Shown piece by piece: positions 12,590 through 23,626 of a stretch of DNA of 64,000 nt. Positions within the stretch are counted from its first letter, which is position 1; each line of letters opens with the position of its first letter. Source of the DNA: Scleromitrula shiraiana (Eukaryota; Ascomycota; Leotiomycetes; Helotiales; Sclerotiniaceae); the NCBI GenBank assembly GCA_028455995.1, contig JABELC010000001.1:4080501-4144500 (forward strand), in the 5' to 3' direction. Made by a program: the position numbers and the translations under genes. The notes beneath the pieces are model-generated. The model had not been told where the DNA came from. It did not search any database and worked only from the letters and a program-made list of their open reading frames with translations.

Positions 12590-12656
12590 TTGGATGCATG
12601 GATAGGTGGTTGGCGTGATATTGTATGATTTTGTCGCATATATGATATGATACGAA

Positions 12657-12830
12657 TGGATGGGATTGGATGGGATTGGATGGGATTGGATGGGATATCT
12701 GGTGTTTGTGGAGTTGTCTTCATCTGGGAATATCGGATATTGGATATGGGATATGGGATATGGGATATTGGATGGAATTGTTTGTTGCTATGCTATGGTA
12801 TGGTATGGTATGGTATGGTATGGTATGTCA
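12657..12830 (+). repeat. tandem simple repeats (GGATTGGATG, GGATATG, GGTAT)
   Basis: Successive arrays: about four units of GGATTGGATG (12657-12695), four units of ATGGGAT/GGATATG (about 12739-12770) and about eight units of GGTAT (12789-12827). All are purine-biased on the plus strand. Confidence 0.8.
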
Positions 12831-13110
12831 TGGAATGGTGTAGATGAGTTATGCTACGTCATACTATGGCGTTTTGTCAATATTGATATTGATTTTTTAT
12901 TTTACTTTTTTTACTTTTTTTTATTTTTTTTTATTTTTTTTTGGTTTGGACACACATGCATGTGGATAAAGGAATGCACGAGTGCGTCTGGCTATGTGGA
13001 TATGTGGGATGCATGCTTGCATATCTTCCATATTATATTAAGTAGTGTACGGTGTTCACGATCTGATGTGTATGGATGTTGATGCTTTGATGCTTTGATG
13101 CTTTGGTGAG

Positions 13111-13136
13111 AGGCGGGGGGGGGGGGGAGGGGAGCG

Positions 13137-13169
<33 letters not shown>
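13111..13169 (+). repeat. poly-G, (AT)n and (GT)n microsatellites
   Basis: A run of about 13 G residues is followed within 20 bp by (AT)~7 and then (GT)~8. It is part of the repeat chain downstream of the SYLF gene. Confidence 0.8.
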
Positions 13170-13650
13170 AAATGATGGTGAGGTGGATTTAAAATGGATT
13201 GGATATGGATATGGAAGAAAAGCGACGGAGATTGAATATCAAGAAACGTATGTTGGAAGTGGGAAGTGGGAAGTGGGAAAAGGGAAAAGGGAAAAGAGAA
13301 GTGTCGGGGTTATTATATTAATTCACTCATATGTATGTATGTATGTATGTTATATAATCTTTAGATGTTACTAGTATATTATGTTATTATAATTATGTTA
13401 TATTACTATTACTATTACTATTTGAAATTGGAAATTGGAAATTGAATGAAAGTTGAAATCGAATGAAAGTTGACGTGATTTGGTTTAGTTTAGATGTTGT
13501 GTTTTGATGTTTGTGATGTGATTGTTTATGGTTAGTTGTTCATTTGGGTTGGGTTGGTTGGGTTTGGCATGGTGAAATGGGAGGTGTTTATAGGTTGGGA
13601 TTAGGTTTTGTGATGGGGTGGGGGTGTTGGGTTGTGTGAGTGGTGAGATG

Positions 13651-13866
13651 GAGAGGGAGAGGGAGAGGGAGAGGGAGAGGGAGAGGGAGAGGGAGAGGGA
13701 GAGGGAGAGGGAGAGGGAGAGGGAGAGGGAGAGGGAGAGGGAGAGGGAGAGGGAGAGGGAGAGGGAGAGGGAGAGGGAGAGGGAGAGGGAGAGGGAGAGG
13801 GAGAGGGAGAGGGAGAGGGAGAGGGAGAGGGAGAGGGAGAGGGAGAGGGAGAGGGAGAGGGAGAGG
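13651..13866 (+). repeat. long perfect hexanucleotide array, about 36 x GGGAGA
   Basis: About 216 bp of uninterrupted GAGAGG/GGGAGA units. It reads open as Glu-Arg or Gly-Arg dipeptide repeats in two frames, but this is a by-product of the repeat and not a gene. A pure purine strand of this length can form triplex (H-DNA) or G-rich structures and is likely polymorphic in length. Confidence 0.9.
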
Positions 13867-15682
13867 AGATCTATGACCGAAAAAAGAGGTTTTGGGGAAG
13901 GGGGAAGGGGCGGGGTGCTTGGATAGGAAGGGAGTTAGTTGGTTGTGATGGAATGAGATGAATTGAAGGACAAAACAAAGACTCTAAGGTATCCTATAGG
14001 AGCAAGGTGGGATTATTGATTCTTGCTTGCTTGAAATGTATAGTGATGGTGATGGTGAGGATAGGAGAAATTCTTTTTTAGTTGGTTGTTTTTTTTTCTT
14101 CTTCTTTCTTTCCTTCTCTTGGGGTGGCTTGTAAATAAATGTTTTAAGATTTAATCTAGATTTCTACAGATAATTGAAAATGAATCAATTGGCTATAGAA
14201 GTATTCTGATGTTTACCTGTATGCACCATACACACCCACACACACACATATATATAGCTAAAGATATATCATTCAAAGAAGATCTTGCTATAGTGATCGC
14301 AGGGTTGATCTGGTTTGACAAGCTGAAGATAGATTCTTCCCTCTTTCCTCATACGTTCTTTGGGTAGATGTTGGTTTTATATCTTTAGGGTATTCTCTTA
14401 GTCACCTACTAGATATCTCTTCATGGTATCATATATATTATCTCGAATGGGAGATAGAAATTCAGAGGTATAAGTTTTATGATTGGTTGCCGGACTGGCC
14501 GTGAGATATCATGCAAGGGAGTATCCTCCAGTTAAATCACCCACCGCCATCTTAGTTCGGAACATGCTGCGCAAACCTATACCGTTCGTTCTATATGAAG
14601 TGGAAACTCGCGACATTCAAGAATTATAAAACATAACTGCCCTTGTTGTACATTCTGTTCTATCACAATAGATCATACCCTCTCTCTGCTTTACCATTAA
14701 TCTCAATAACTTGGGGTTGGCCTCAACTGAATTGACTTGAATGCTTAAAGTAAGCTTACATCAAGGCGGATGGCAAAGCCGAAAAAGTCTTCAGCGAAAG
14801 AATAGTCGAGATAGTATCCTGGCGCGACGGATCATCGAGCAGATATGGTTTCTATCAGCTGTGCCATTATTCCAGCTTTGTAGGAGCATGAAACGCCTGC
14901 TCGTCCGAACTATGATCTAATAAATTGCAACTGCTTGACCATTTGAGGATATGTCAGTTCAGAGCGAAACCACAACACAGCGGACAACGACGCAGCGCAG
15001 TGTTTTAATGGGTCGAAAATACTAGATCGGCGTATTACTCTTTGACCCGGTCTCGATGTGAATTAGCAAATACGTTAATGACGGGGAGGAATTTACTACT
15101 CACTATCCTGTCTGGTAAGATGAGTTAATCTTGAATAGACGTCTTTGTTGCCTAGTTACTGATCGATTTGCTCCGAGGTGTTTGCAGCTTGGCAATTCCG
15201 AATAATGCGCTCGCCAAGCATGATAGAACTATGGACAAACTTTCGGAATCTAGACATTCTAACATCACACTCTTTTCCAGGGTCCTCTGCGAGTACTTAT
15301 TTTCTTTCAAAAACGGCACATATGTTCATATATGAAATTTCTTCTCATGGCGATTCGACCATTTATGTGAAATGTATTGGGTGTATGTCTCTGCCATCGC
15401 ATAACTTAGCTGCATGGAGGATTTCAAAAGGTTTCTGGGAGCCAATAAACATACAAACATGGGGTTTCAAGGTTCAAGAAAAGAAAATGATCCAATGCAA
15501 TGATAGTTGACTTCAACCGATTTATGTAAAGTGAATATATAAGGGAGGGGAAGCTAGCTTTCATATCTATCTCCCAACTTCTATCCAAGACCAGTCCATC
15601 CAGCAATCTCATCTTTGTTAAACATATTATTTCTAGACACTCTTTCTTCGAAGGTTGCCCGTCCCATTTGAAATATTACAAC

Positions 15683-16628
15683 ATGTTGTTCACTAAGGTA
15701 GCACTTCTCCTTCCGCTCTTCGCTGCAACATCTTTAGCGTTGGTTGCCAGAACCCCTGAATTGGAAACCAGGGCAGTCGGGGAGATCCTCAGCAACGTGC
15801 ATTTAACTTCTTGCATTTAACACCCAAAGCTTGTATGCCCTCTAATATCACCATAGTATGAAAATTATCCCATCGTTGGCATACCGGGAGTAGTCGGCAA
15901 TGCAGTGCTTCTACAATACAACGAGCTAAGATACGGCAATGGCTTCGTTGTTGTCCGCAAAGTCGGTGTAAACAATTTCCTCATTGCTCCAAGCGGTGCC
16001 CGAGCCGCAGTTGCATCCAACGGCTGATACATTACGTCGAGTTATGTCGGTACTCCCGTTGCGAGTTTCAAACTCAACTTCGCAAGTTTTCGATGTTTCT
16101 TAAACACCAGAACACTCGTTACTGCGGCCGTATCTTGCACGGTACAAGCCACAGCATATGCCACAAATGGTGCCAAATTAACCGATAAAGCTCAGCGTGC
16201 TTTTGGTGGCCAAAATACTTGTACGTATACATATTTATTAATTGGCCCTTGGCGAAATACTCACATAAGATATGTTCTCGTACGATCAACCCGCTAGTTA
16301 AAAAAATGCACATTCTCCAGTACATGGAACAATGTTGGACAGCTTTCTTTCCAAGTCGTTTCATCTCAAATTATTTCAACAGTTGGCCTCGCTCTCACCG
16401 GTCTGCTTAGCTCTCTTGGATCTGTGGTTGGTGGAGTTGAGTTCTTGTTCGACGACTTTGACGCAATCTACACTTGTGTCCCTGGAAAGAGCAATGCTCT
16501 TGTCACTGGTTTGTGCGTTTGGAGGCAACGTGGGCTACTTCCATGAAAAAGCCGAGTGGGAATATTTCTTCGTCATCTGCAACGGACGTGTTATTTTATG
16601 GCATTGTTCTCGTCTTGTCGCTCTTTAG
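15683..16628 (+). pseudogene. decayed gene for a small secreted protein
   Basis: ATG 15683 opens a clear signal peptide (LFTKVALLLPLFAATSLALVA) and a short pro-like stretch, but the frame stops at TAA after 45 residues. Protein-like sequence resumes (VGIPGVVGNAVLLQYNELRYGNG.., 15860-16025), is cut by TGA at 16025-16027, and continues with several Cys to about 16205. After a likely intron it resumes at about 16325 (NNVGQLSFQVVSSQIISTVG.., a Gly/Leu-rich hydrophobic part, then TCVPGKSNALVTG) before another break. No single splice pattern repairs all breaks, so I call it a pseudogene. The family is not recognised; it would have been a secreted, Cys-containing protein of about 220 residues. Confidence 0.55.
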
Positions 16629-17354
16629 TAGTTACTAGGTACCTAGATAGTCCATTGGATCTTTACTTCTCTATCTTGTTTCAGTGGCTAGGCAATATGC
16701 CTTAAATGAATGCAAAGAATTTTGTGATAAAGCAGATTTTGAACATATGCATGGGGCTGATTTATAAAGACGACGCAAGGGCTCAGTCCTTAGATTCTTT
16801 TCCATTCCACAAGCAATGCGTCATTAAAGGTAGAGCCGCTAGCCGACTAGACTAACAGACGCTGGATAGCGGTAGCATCTGCATTGTAATTCTTAATTGC
16901 TGCAACGCTTGCTGCATGTATATATATCTCTGACTTTAGTGATGGTGCTTGCGAATGCACTCCTAGAAATTCTGTCTCGTCGACTGATATAAATATGACA
17001 GGCCGGACCTTTTTAACCATTCCATTCACACATTTGTAGCAAAGATGTCATCTTTTGATGAAAACAGTAAGAAGATTCAACTGGCGCAATAGACAATCTA
17101 CGTTCAATGTCGAAAATATCCCAAGCAGGTTCTGCTCGAGTAATGTGAATGAATGCCACGCCACTTTTTGGAACCTGTGGGCTGTGGCTCGTGTGGCTAA
17201 GTTTGGGGTGCGTTTTACGCTAGACTTTATTAGGTACTAGCTTATAGCTCTAACCTTATCAGTTCATTCATCCTCACTTTCTTTTTTTAGTTAAGAATTT
17301 CTACAAATCTCATCTATCTCACTTGCAGAAACAACCGCTGAATTCTCTCTAAAT
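16629..17354. other. intergenic, no gene seen
   Basis: AT-rich, short frames only. An ATG at 17045 opens a 15-codon frame without support. The final ~80 bp before 17355 is CT-rich and likely the promoter/leader of the next gene. Confidence 0.5.
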
Positions 17355-17737
17355 ATGCCTATCTCAAAGAAAGACAGAGTTGGTCGCCATATTTTCGAAA
17401 TTTTTTTAAAACATTTTACTGATTAAATCTCTCACATAGATTGCTCGTGAGCACAAGAAGGCAGATGCAGCTGGCACCAGAGCTCCCGTCAAGGCAAACG
17501 GACTCCCAGTTAAGGCACCTAAAGTTATGAAGAAAGTACGTTCACTCATCGTTACCTTCTTCTCTTGATTCTCAATCAAGTTCTGCGAGAGGGCGAGTTT
17601 CACGAGCACGAAACTAACTTATCAAAAAGTGCAATTTCTGTTTTAAGGAAATCGTTGCATCGAATAAAGATCAGTTGAAAAGCCACGCCAACAGTCACTG
17701 GGAAAAGGGATGGACGATGGAGAAGTGCTTTGGATGA
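17355..17737 (+). CDS. small zinc-finger protein of the SERF/4F5-like C2H2 (zf-met2) type
   Basis: Exons 17355-17378, 17440-17535 and 17630-17737 give 75 residues. The N-terminal part is the conserved Lys-rich start (MPISKKDR then AREHKKADAAGTRAPVKA). The C-terminal part is a single zinc finger, CNFC..(14)..HANSH, followed by WTMEKCFG. This layout is found in one short protein per genome in fungi and plants (Arabidopsis At2g23090-like); its role is not established. The introns are 61 and 94 bp; the first has an unusual donor (GTTGGT). All three exons are far too short to be seen without joining. Confidence 0.85.
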
Positions 17738-18686
17738 TGAACGGAGTGCTGGAGAGAGTAGTCGAAATATATATCTTTGGGGGTTGGGATAATGATACCA
17801 TGAATTACGAGGGAGTAAGGCGAGATTCCCAGACAATTTGCATATTGAGAATGAGGGTCAACGAGGAACGAAGTTAGGGCTTTTGGTTATTGGACTTGCC
17901 AATAGCGTTGATTTATAAATGCTCCTCATGAAATTGAACTTCAATATGTGTCTGGTGAGTATTTTGAAAATAGGTAAGGACGTTTGTGCAATACCTGTAG
18001 CACATTTGTCTACAAATTTGGACAATTCTGCTGAAATCAAGATGATTACTTTCAATTTCTAGTTTTTGATACGTGTTCCGCCATACCTTTCCATGAATCT
18101 CTAGCACCTCAGTTACAGTCACTTCCGCCCCAAATAGAAAGGGCTCACTGTAAATACTCCCAGTATCATTTGTTATATTTTTTATTGCCTCGAATTATAT
18201 AATCAGCAAGCTGTAGCCCGACCGTGGCCTACCATCATTGATGGCCTTTCGAGTCATCAGGCCTATCTTGCACCCAGATCATATTCTACTACTAGACTTT
18301 CCGAGTTATTCCAAGCAAAATACCAGCAGAATAGGGGAAACCTACAGAAATAGCTAGGGAATCGTTAGATTGAGGGGTGAATTAATTCATCAAGGGCACT
18401 GTCATATAAATTCTACCTTTTCAATATCGAAACTCCAATCGCACAATTATATATTGAAGCTTTCCAACACAAACTTAAGAATTATAACATTCTGATTGTT
18501 CTATCAAGGGCGGGTTCAATTCACTACTCTGATACAGCGCGCGCAGGTGCAACACCGATTGAGGCTGACATTACACCGACCAATGGAATGGCAAGTTATC
18601 ATAGCCTCACAGAATTATTTAACTTTCTGTAAACCTGACCCCATAGTTCAATACATCAGGTCTCGAGCATCATTTTCGATTTCAAG
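17738..18686. other. intergenic, no gene seen
   Basis: AT-rich DNA. Minus-strand frames at 17858-18122 lack protein-like composition. Upstream frame 18496-18798 overlaps the real start at 18687 in another frame and is not coding. Confidence 0.5.
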
Positions 18687-20663
18687 ATGTCATTTGGCTG
18701 GAGCGCCGGCGATATCATCTCGGCCATTAGTTTGGTCAATAAAATCATTAAATCCGTATCTTCTACAGGCGGCGCACGAAAACATTTTCAGCAGCTGAAT
18801 TCAGAGCTACAGGCATTATCCACAGCGCTATCCGAGATATCAGCTCTTGCAAGTTTGCCAGATCAAATACCCGAAATCCTAGCACTGAAATTTGCAGCAT
18901 GTCTTTGCGAAGACACTTTGAAGCGATTCTATGATAAGATCAAACCATTCGATAAAAGCTTGGGGGATGCATCTCAGAAAATATTGAAGGCTACGCCTCG
19001 GATGGTCAGGTGGGAATTGTTGGTTAAGAAAGATATACCAGAATTTCGAACGTATTTGGTAGCTCATGTTGGATCGTTGAACTTGAGACTCAATACCACC
19101 CTCTTGTGAGCACAGCACAATGAACCGAAATGCAAATAATAATTGTCTCTTACAAGATTTTCTAGGAAATTGACGTCAAGATCACTGAAAGTTTCTCATG
19201 AAACAAGCATACAGCAGCAACGGTCAACTAATCTCATTCTGGGAGAATTTGGCTCTCAAAGTCGCGAAATATTTAACAGAATAAGTTTGATATCTACCCA
19301 GTATGACTCTGCATAAACGTTTCTGAATTGAGAGTTTGACTGGAATTTAGGCATACTTCTTCACGACTAGACTCTGTGAGTGATGTTGTAAATAGCGTAT
19401 GGTTAGTCATTTCATCGCATCAAACAAAAATATCAACTGATCATATCTTCATTATCAGGCATGCGCAGAACGATTTGATAGAAATGTTATCCAAAGCAGC
19501 GCAAAATCCTCCGGCAATAGATGTCCAACATACTTGGGCACAAGCACCGATTAAGTTTGAGGATGCTTTAGGAAGGATTCTTCCAGTGCCTTCGGAGTAC
19601 AGCTGGGAAGTAAATATACCTTTTGATCGTGTTTTGGTAGTCATCTACTGATCATTATATATAGATGCTCGAGGTAATTATTCAAGCTCAATTCAAGAAT
19701 CGACCAGGCCATGGGAAAGTCTTATCTAAAGAGTATGAACTGTTTAGTGAAAGGGATAGTCTCGCATTTTATCAAGGAAAGAAAGAATTCTCATTGATTC
19801 CGGGTATGACTGTAATAATGTCATTTATTGTTGGTCAATATCAATATCGCGGCTCAGCTCGGTGCCCAAGAGTTGGCTGCAAATCGCAGACGTTCAGAAC
19901 ACATTATCGTTTTTGGATACAGGGAGAGATATGGTGAGCGGATCTTGTTGGTATTCACCAATATGGACTATTAATCTTCTGTAGTGTCGAGTGTCAAACC
20001 TGGTTTCGCACATCAGAGTCATGGCTACCCAAACCACTTAAACCACCAGGCTTTGACGAATCGACCTCATTTTCCACCCGAAGCCAATCCGCTAGCAAGA
20101 AGGGCCATGGCCAAGGCTCTAGTTGTCCTCGTTATCTTATACAGTATGATGATCGGAGAAGCTATAAAAATATCAGTCTATATGTCAAAGATCTCCCACC
20201 AACACCAAAAGTTAATAACTATGGAGGCCAAACTTATTTAAGATCTAAGGCAAAAAGAATCTTCTTTGTAAAACCAAAGAATATTGACAAAAATTCAGGA
20301 ACCCCAATACGAGCTGCACCTCGAACTCCACCTCGAACGCCGCCCCAGACTCCGCCTCGGACTCCACCTTTCAATCCTCAATATCATTCATTAAATCTTG
20401 CAGACTTCAACGGACCCCAACTGGATCTAACCTATGAACGCGCATCATTGCCTGGTCCTTATGTTCATAGTGATCCTCTGTCTTCACACTTCAGCGCTCT
20501 TAATTATCTAAGATCTTTTCAAAAAATTACAGACAGACCATTGGAACCTGATTACCATCAAGAGAAGCTCGGTCTGGTCGAAGGCGGATTCGAGAATTTG
20601 AAAACAATGCACGTCCTCGTCGTCGTCGTGATAGCCGTCCAAGAGTCTCTCAGGCTCAACTAA
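18687..20663 (+). CDS. fungal protein with STAND-type N-terminal helical domain and ubiquitin-like (ULD) domain
   Basis: Exons 18687-19105, 19166-19300, 19351-19401, 19459-19609, 19665-19933 and 19985-20663 give 567 residues. The N-terminus (MSFGWSAGDIISAISLVNKII) is the helical domain often found at the start of fungal NLR-like and related proteins. Residues ~225-345 match the ubiquitin-like ULD_2-type domain: KFEDALGRILPVPSEYSWE, LEVIIQAQFKNRPG, KVLSKEYELF, PGMTVIMSFIVGQYQ. A Cys motif follows (CPRVGC..CRVEC), then a disordered tail with four TPP(R/Q) repeats (20313-20370). Many fungi have large families of such proteins with unknown roles. Near 20560-20595 the coding signal moves to another frame (see findings), so the true end may be TGA at 20773. 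Confidence 0.78.
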
Positions 20664-20773
20664 CTGGATTTCGAGAATCTGAAAATAATGGTGAGGTGGT
20701 TGAAGGGTTGGGCATTGTCATGAATGATCCAGATAGGCCAATACTGAGAGATATTGGCGATGGGCCGAACTGA

Positions 20774-21818
20774 ATCTTGAACAAATGCCTGTTTAAGATT
20801 TTAAGGGAATGTGTATGTCACGCAATGTGCTTGTTTGTTTGCGGTAAGGGCTCGTGGATTAAACTTGGTAGATATACGATTAATTGCATAGATATTTCAA
20901 CGTTGTGTAGACAATCCAGAGTGATCTGCCGTTCGAAAAAGACACAATCAAATAAATGCTTGGCGTAACAAAACAGCAACGTTCACATTATTGCCAAACT
21001 TCAGTTTGAACTATGCTGGGAAAGACTTACCCCCTATGATATAGAGCCTAGACTTTAATCAATCTTTAGATTCTCTCATATTCTGCAACTGTATAGCAAT
21101 TTTCATTTTTCTTGGTTGAAGCAAGGATATGCTTCGACGTTTTTGAAATCTGAAATTTCCGAAAAGATAAACATAAAAGAAATAGCAACCTTTGTTCTAA
21201 TTCCCTATTCAATTCATCCAAACCTAGATGGTGGAATAGCCTAGTACATCTGTCTTAGACGATGTAAACGATAGATGCGAGAATAGCTTAGTAATCAACG
21301 ATAGCGTTAGTGCCTACTCCGCGCACTTCACCTCCTGATTAGTCTCCTAGATAGTACACAACATTCACCTTACAACCATCCTTCTGATCAATTCTCAACA
21401 AATTTTATTGAATAATGGAATCCAAGCATCTATTTATCTTTGATCAAAATCAGTAGTGCTTATCATGGAGATATTTAGTTGTTACGAAGCTAAATTTTGT
21501 CATGATATTTATGCGATAACACATTACAACAGTGTTTGCGAAACAATTGCATAATATCTGAAGAAAACTCATAGTATAACGCCAACCTAACATCCTAAAG
21601 ATTCAGTTCTGCAGCACAAAATTCCCTGTTTACATATCAGAACTACCCCGAAAACCAAAAAGTACACATTGTCAGAAGTCATAGTGACATGGTCATTGAT
21701 TGAAAATGCACCGTAATACTCAAAACAAAACATAAGCCAGCCACAAGTTAATGAAGCGAACATATTTCATCCTCGAAAAATAAAAACGACCACAACTCGT
21801 ACAAAAGTCGATAGGTTA
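20774..21818. other. intergenic between convergent genes, no gene seen
   Basis: About 1 kb of AT-rich sequence between the plus-strand ULD-like gene and the minus-strand gene ending at 21819. It probably contains both 3' UTRs. Confidence 0.5.
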
Positions 21819-22773
21819 TTAATCATAGAGGTCGTCATCCTCACGAGAAGCTGCAGAGACATCGCCGATAGTCGGTGTAGAGGTCGATACTGGGACACCC
21901 TCCGCAAATCTTACAGACTGACTAGGCTGCTCTTTTCCAGCTGTCGGTATCCCAGGCTGGACTATTAGCATCAGTAGCTTAAACACCAGCCAGACTACCT
22001 AAACCATCATTTCCTGCAACGTCAGCAGCTTCGGTTTCTGCCCGTGGTCGGGCATTCGGGGAATTGAAGGGTGAAACATTCTCGCCTTCCGGTTGGGAAG
22101 CAGGACCTTGTGGTCGCCAGGTGGATTGTAGTACGCCTCGACGTTGTCGTCGTTGGCCGTGTTGGGAACCGCGTTGATCGTAAATGCGATCGCGGCTCAT
22201 GTGACCATATACATACTCTTCAGTCTTTGGCATCGGTGGTAGTTCTCTATTAGTATTCAAACCACGGAAAGCACCTGCCATGTTTTCAGGTGGCATTCGA
22301 TTATTTCTACGGTTGGTTGGTGGGCGGTATGTCGGAAGGACGAATCTACGGCCAGAATGAATTTCATTTTGCGCGTTATACAAACGAGGATCACCGATAG
22401 GTTGAGAATAACCCCTACTATCACGCATCAATGTGCGTTCTCGTGGCACAAATCCGCCAGGAGGATCTGTTGAAGTATTAGCAACAATCGGACGAATTCC
22501 GGGGTGAGAGACTACGTACGTCTGGGATCTCTCCAATCCTGGTATTGTCCGTTTGGATCCAATCTATCGGCTAGTTTTAAGTCAGCGTTTATTCTCAAAT
22601 GAGTCAAGTTGCGATATGAGAACTTACTAGGGAGTTCTAATCTAGTGAGTGTAGCCATATAGCGACCTCCAGCTCCCCCACCCAGATGGTCTCTAATCGG
22701 CGTAGGTGCTATTAATCGATTGAGTTAGTAGACTATCATAAAGAAATAGGTTGATGGGCTTACTGTTAGACAT
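21819..22773 (-). CDS. hypothetical disordered Arg/Pro-rich protein
   Basis: Minus-strand exons 22773-22764, 22708-22628, 22570-22520, 22466-22005 and 21961-21819 give 248 residues. The first exon has only ten bases (ATG TCT AAC A). The protein has a conserved-looking N-terminus (TPTPIRDHLGGGAGGRYMATLTRLELP), a Tyr/Arg/Pro-rich middle (SGRRFVLPTYRPPTNRR, ENMAGAFRGLNTNRELPPMP), and an acidic C-terminus (SREDDDLYD). No known domain is seen. The last intron is short (43 bp, donor gtttag) and is the least certain join; without it the protein would end GLGSLAGV at 21979. Probably a real single-copy gene. Confidence 0.68.
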
Positions 22774-23626
22774 TGTGATCTAAGATGTTTGGATGTTCTT
22801 TTGATAAAGAGAACTTGTGCATTGGTATCGAAAGGTTTGAAATTCTTTGGAATTGAAAAATTGCTATGTGCTTGAAAGACGGTCTGAACTCGGAAGGTTT
22901 TTGATGAAAGAGTATTGCTTCCAGAGGATGAAGATCGATCACTTAAGTACATGATGGATTTCTGGACTTTTAATTACGGATTTACTAACAATACGAACTA
23001 CCTGCTCGACTGACTCGCTGATTATGACAACATAGAGGAACTTTGTCAATACCCAGGAAGCTTTACCGGGAAGTGATACGGAGATCATACGGAAGATATA
23101 AAAAAGCGCACATGCTATCGTAAAAGATCTAATGTTGTATGGTAGGAACACCATCCATCCATTACCACAAATACCCGTAGGTAATATTTTTCATTATTCT
23201 TACAAATACGTATTACAATAAAAAACAAAACAAACACTGTTAAAAGCGAACTCGAAATAAAAATTAGATATATAGTGAATGACTAAAGGATTTGATAATT
23301 GGATTTTGAGAACATATTAATCGGTGAACTAGTAAACCCCCCGATTATTCACTCACCAAAACCGCATAGATTAATTCAATGAATATATGTGCATTCAACC
23401 ATGTAAACAAGAATCTCATAACGCTAGAAAATCACATCTCCGGTACAACTATAAATATCTCCCATATGTCATATTTGAAATTTTCTTCCACCTATTGTTT
23501 ACACCGAAAACCCAACATCCAAAACCAAAACATCCCCTCTATTAAACCCTAGATTATCCTACTGACAATACGACGCCCTACCAACACGATTTCTAAATCT
23601 GAATACTACCCAGATAGTATCTCACC
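22774..23626. other. divergent promoter region, no gene seen
   Basis: Lies between divergent starts at 22773 (minus) and 23627 (plus). Minus frames at 22725-23154 are short and not protein-like. The 170 bp before 23627 is C/A-rich as in other leaders here. Confidence 0.5.

Larger units (their letters stand above)
12590..15682. other. microsatellite-rich intergenic region
   Basis: No gene is supported. The first 1.3 kb after the SYLF gene is a chain of simple repeats on a G-rich plus strand (listed separately). From about 14,000 to 15,682 the sequence is ordinary AT-rich intergenic DNA with AC/AT runs at 14,231-14,256. The frame at 15178-15510 has no protein-like features. Confidence 0.55.

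Noticed and set aside
12005..12723. Minus-strand frames opposite the SYLF gene tail
   Set aside because: Antisense shadows of the biased codon use in the acidic tail; the plus frame has the recognised domain.
13618..13926. Open frames encoding long Glu-Arg or Gly-Arg dipeptide repeats
   Set aside because: Both come from the GGGAGA hexanucleotide array read in different frames; no start context, no coding sequence outside the repeat.
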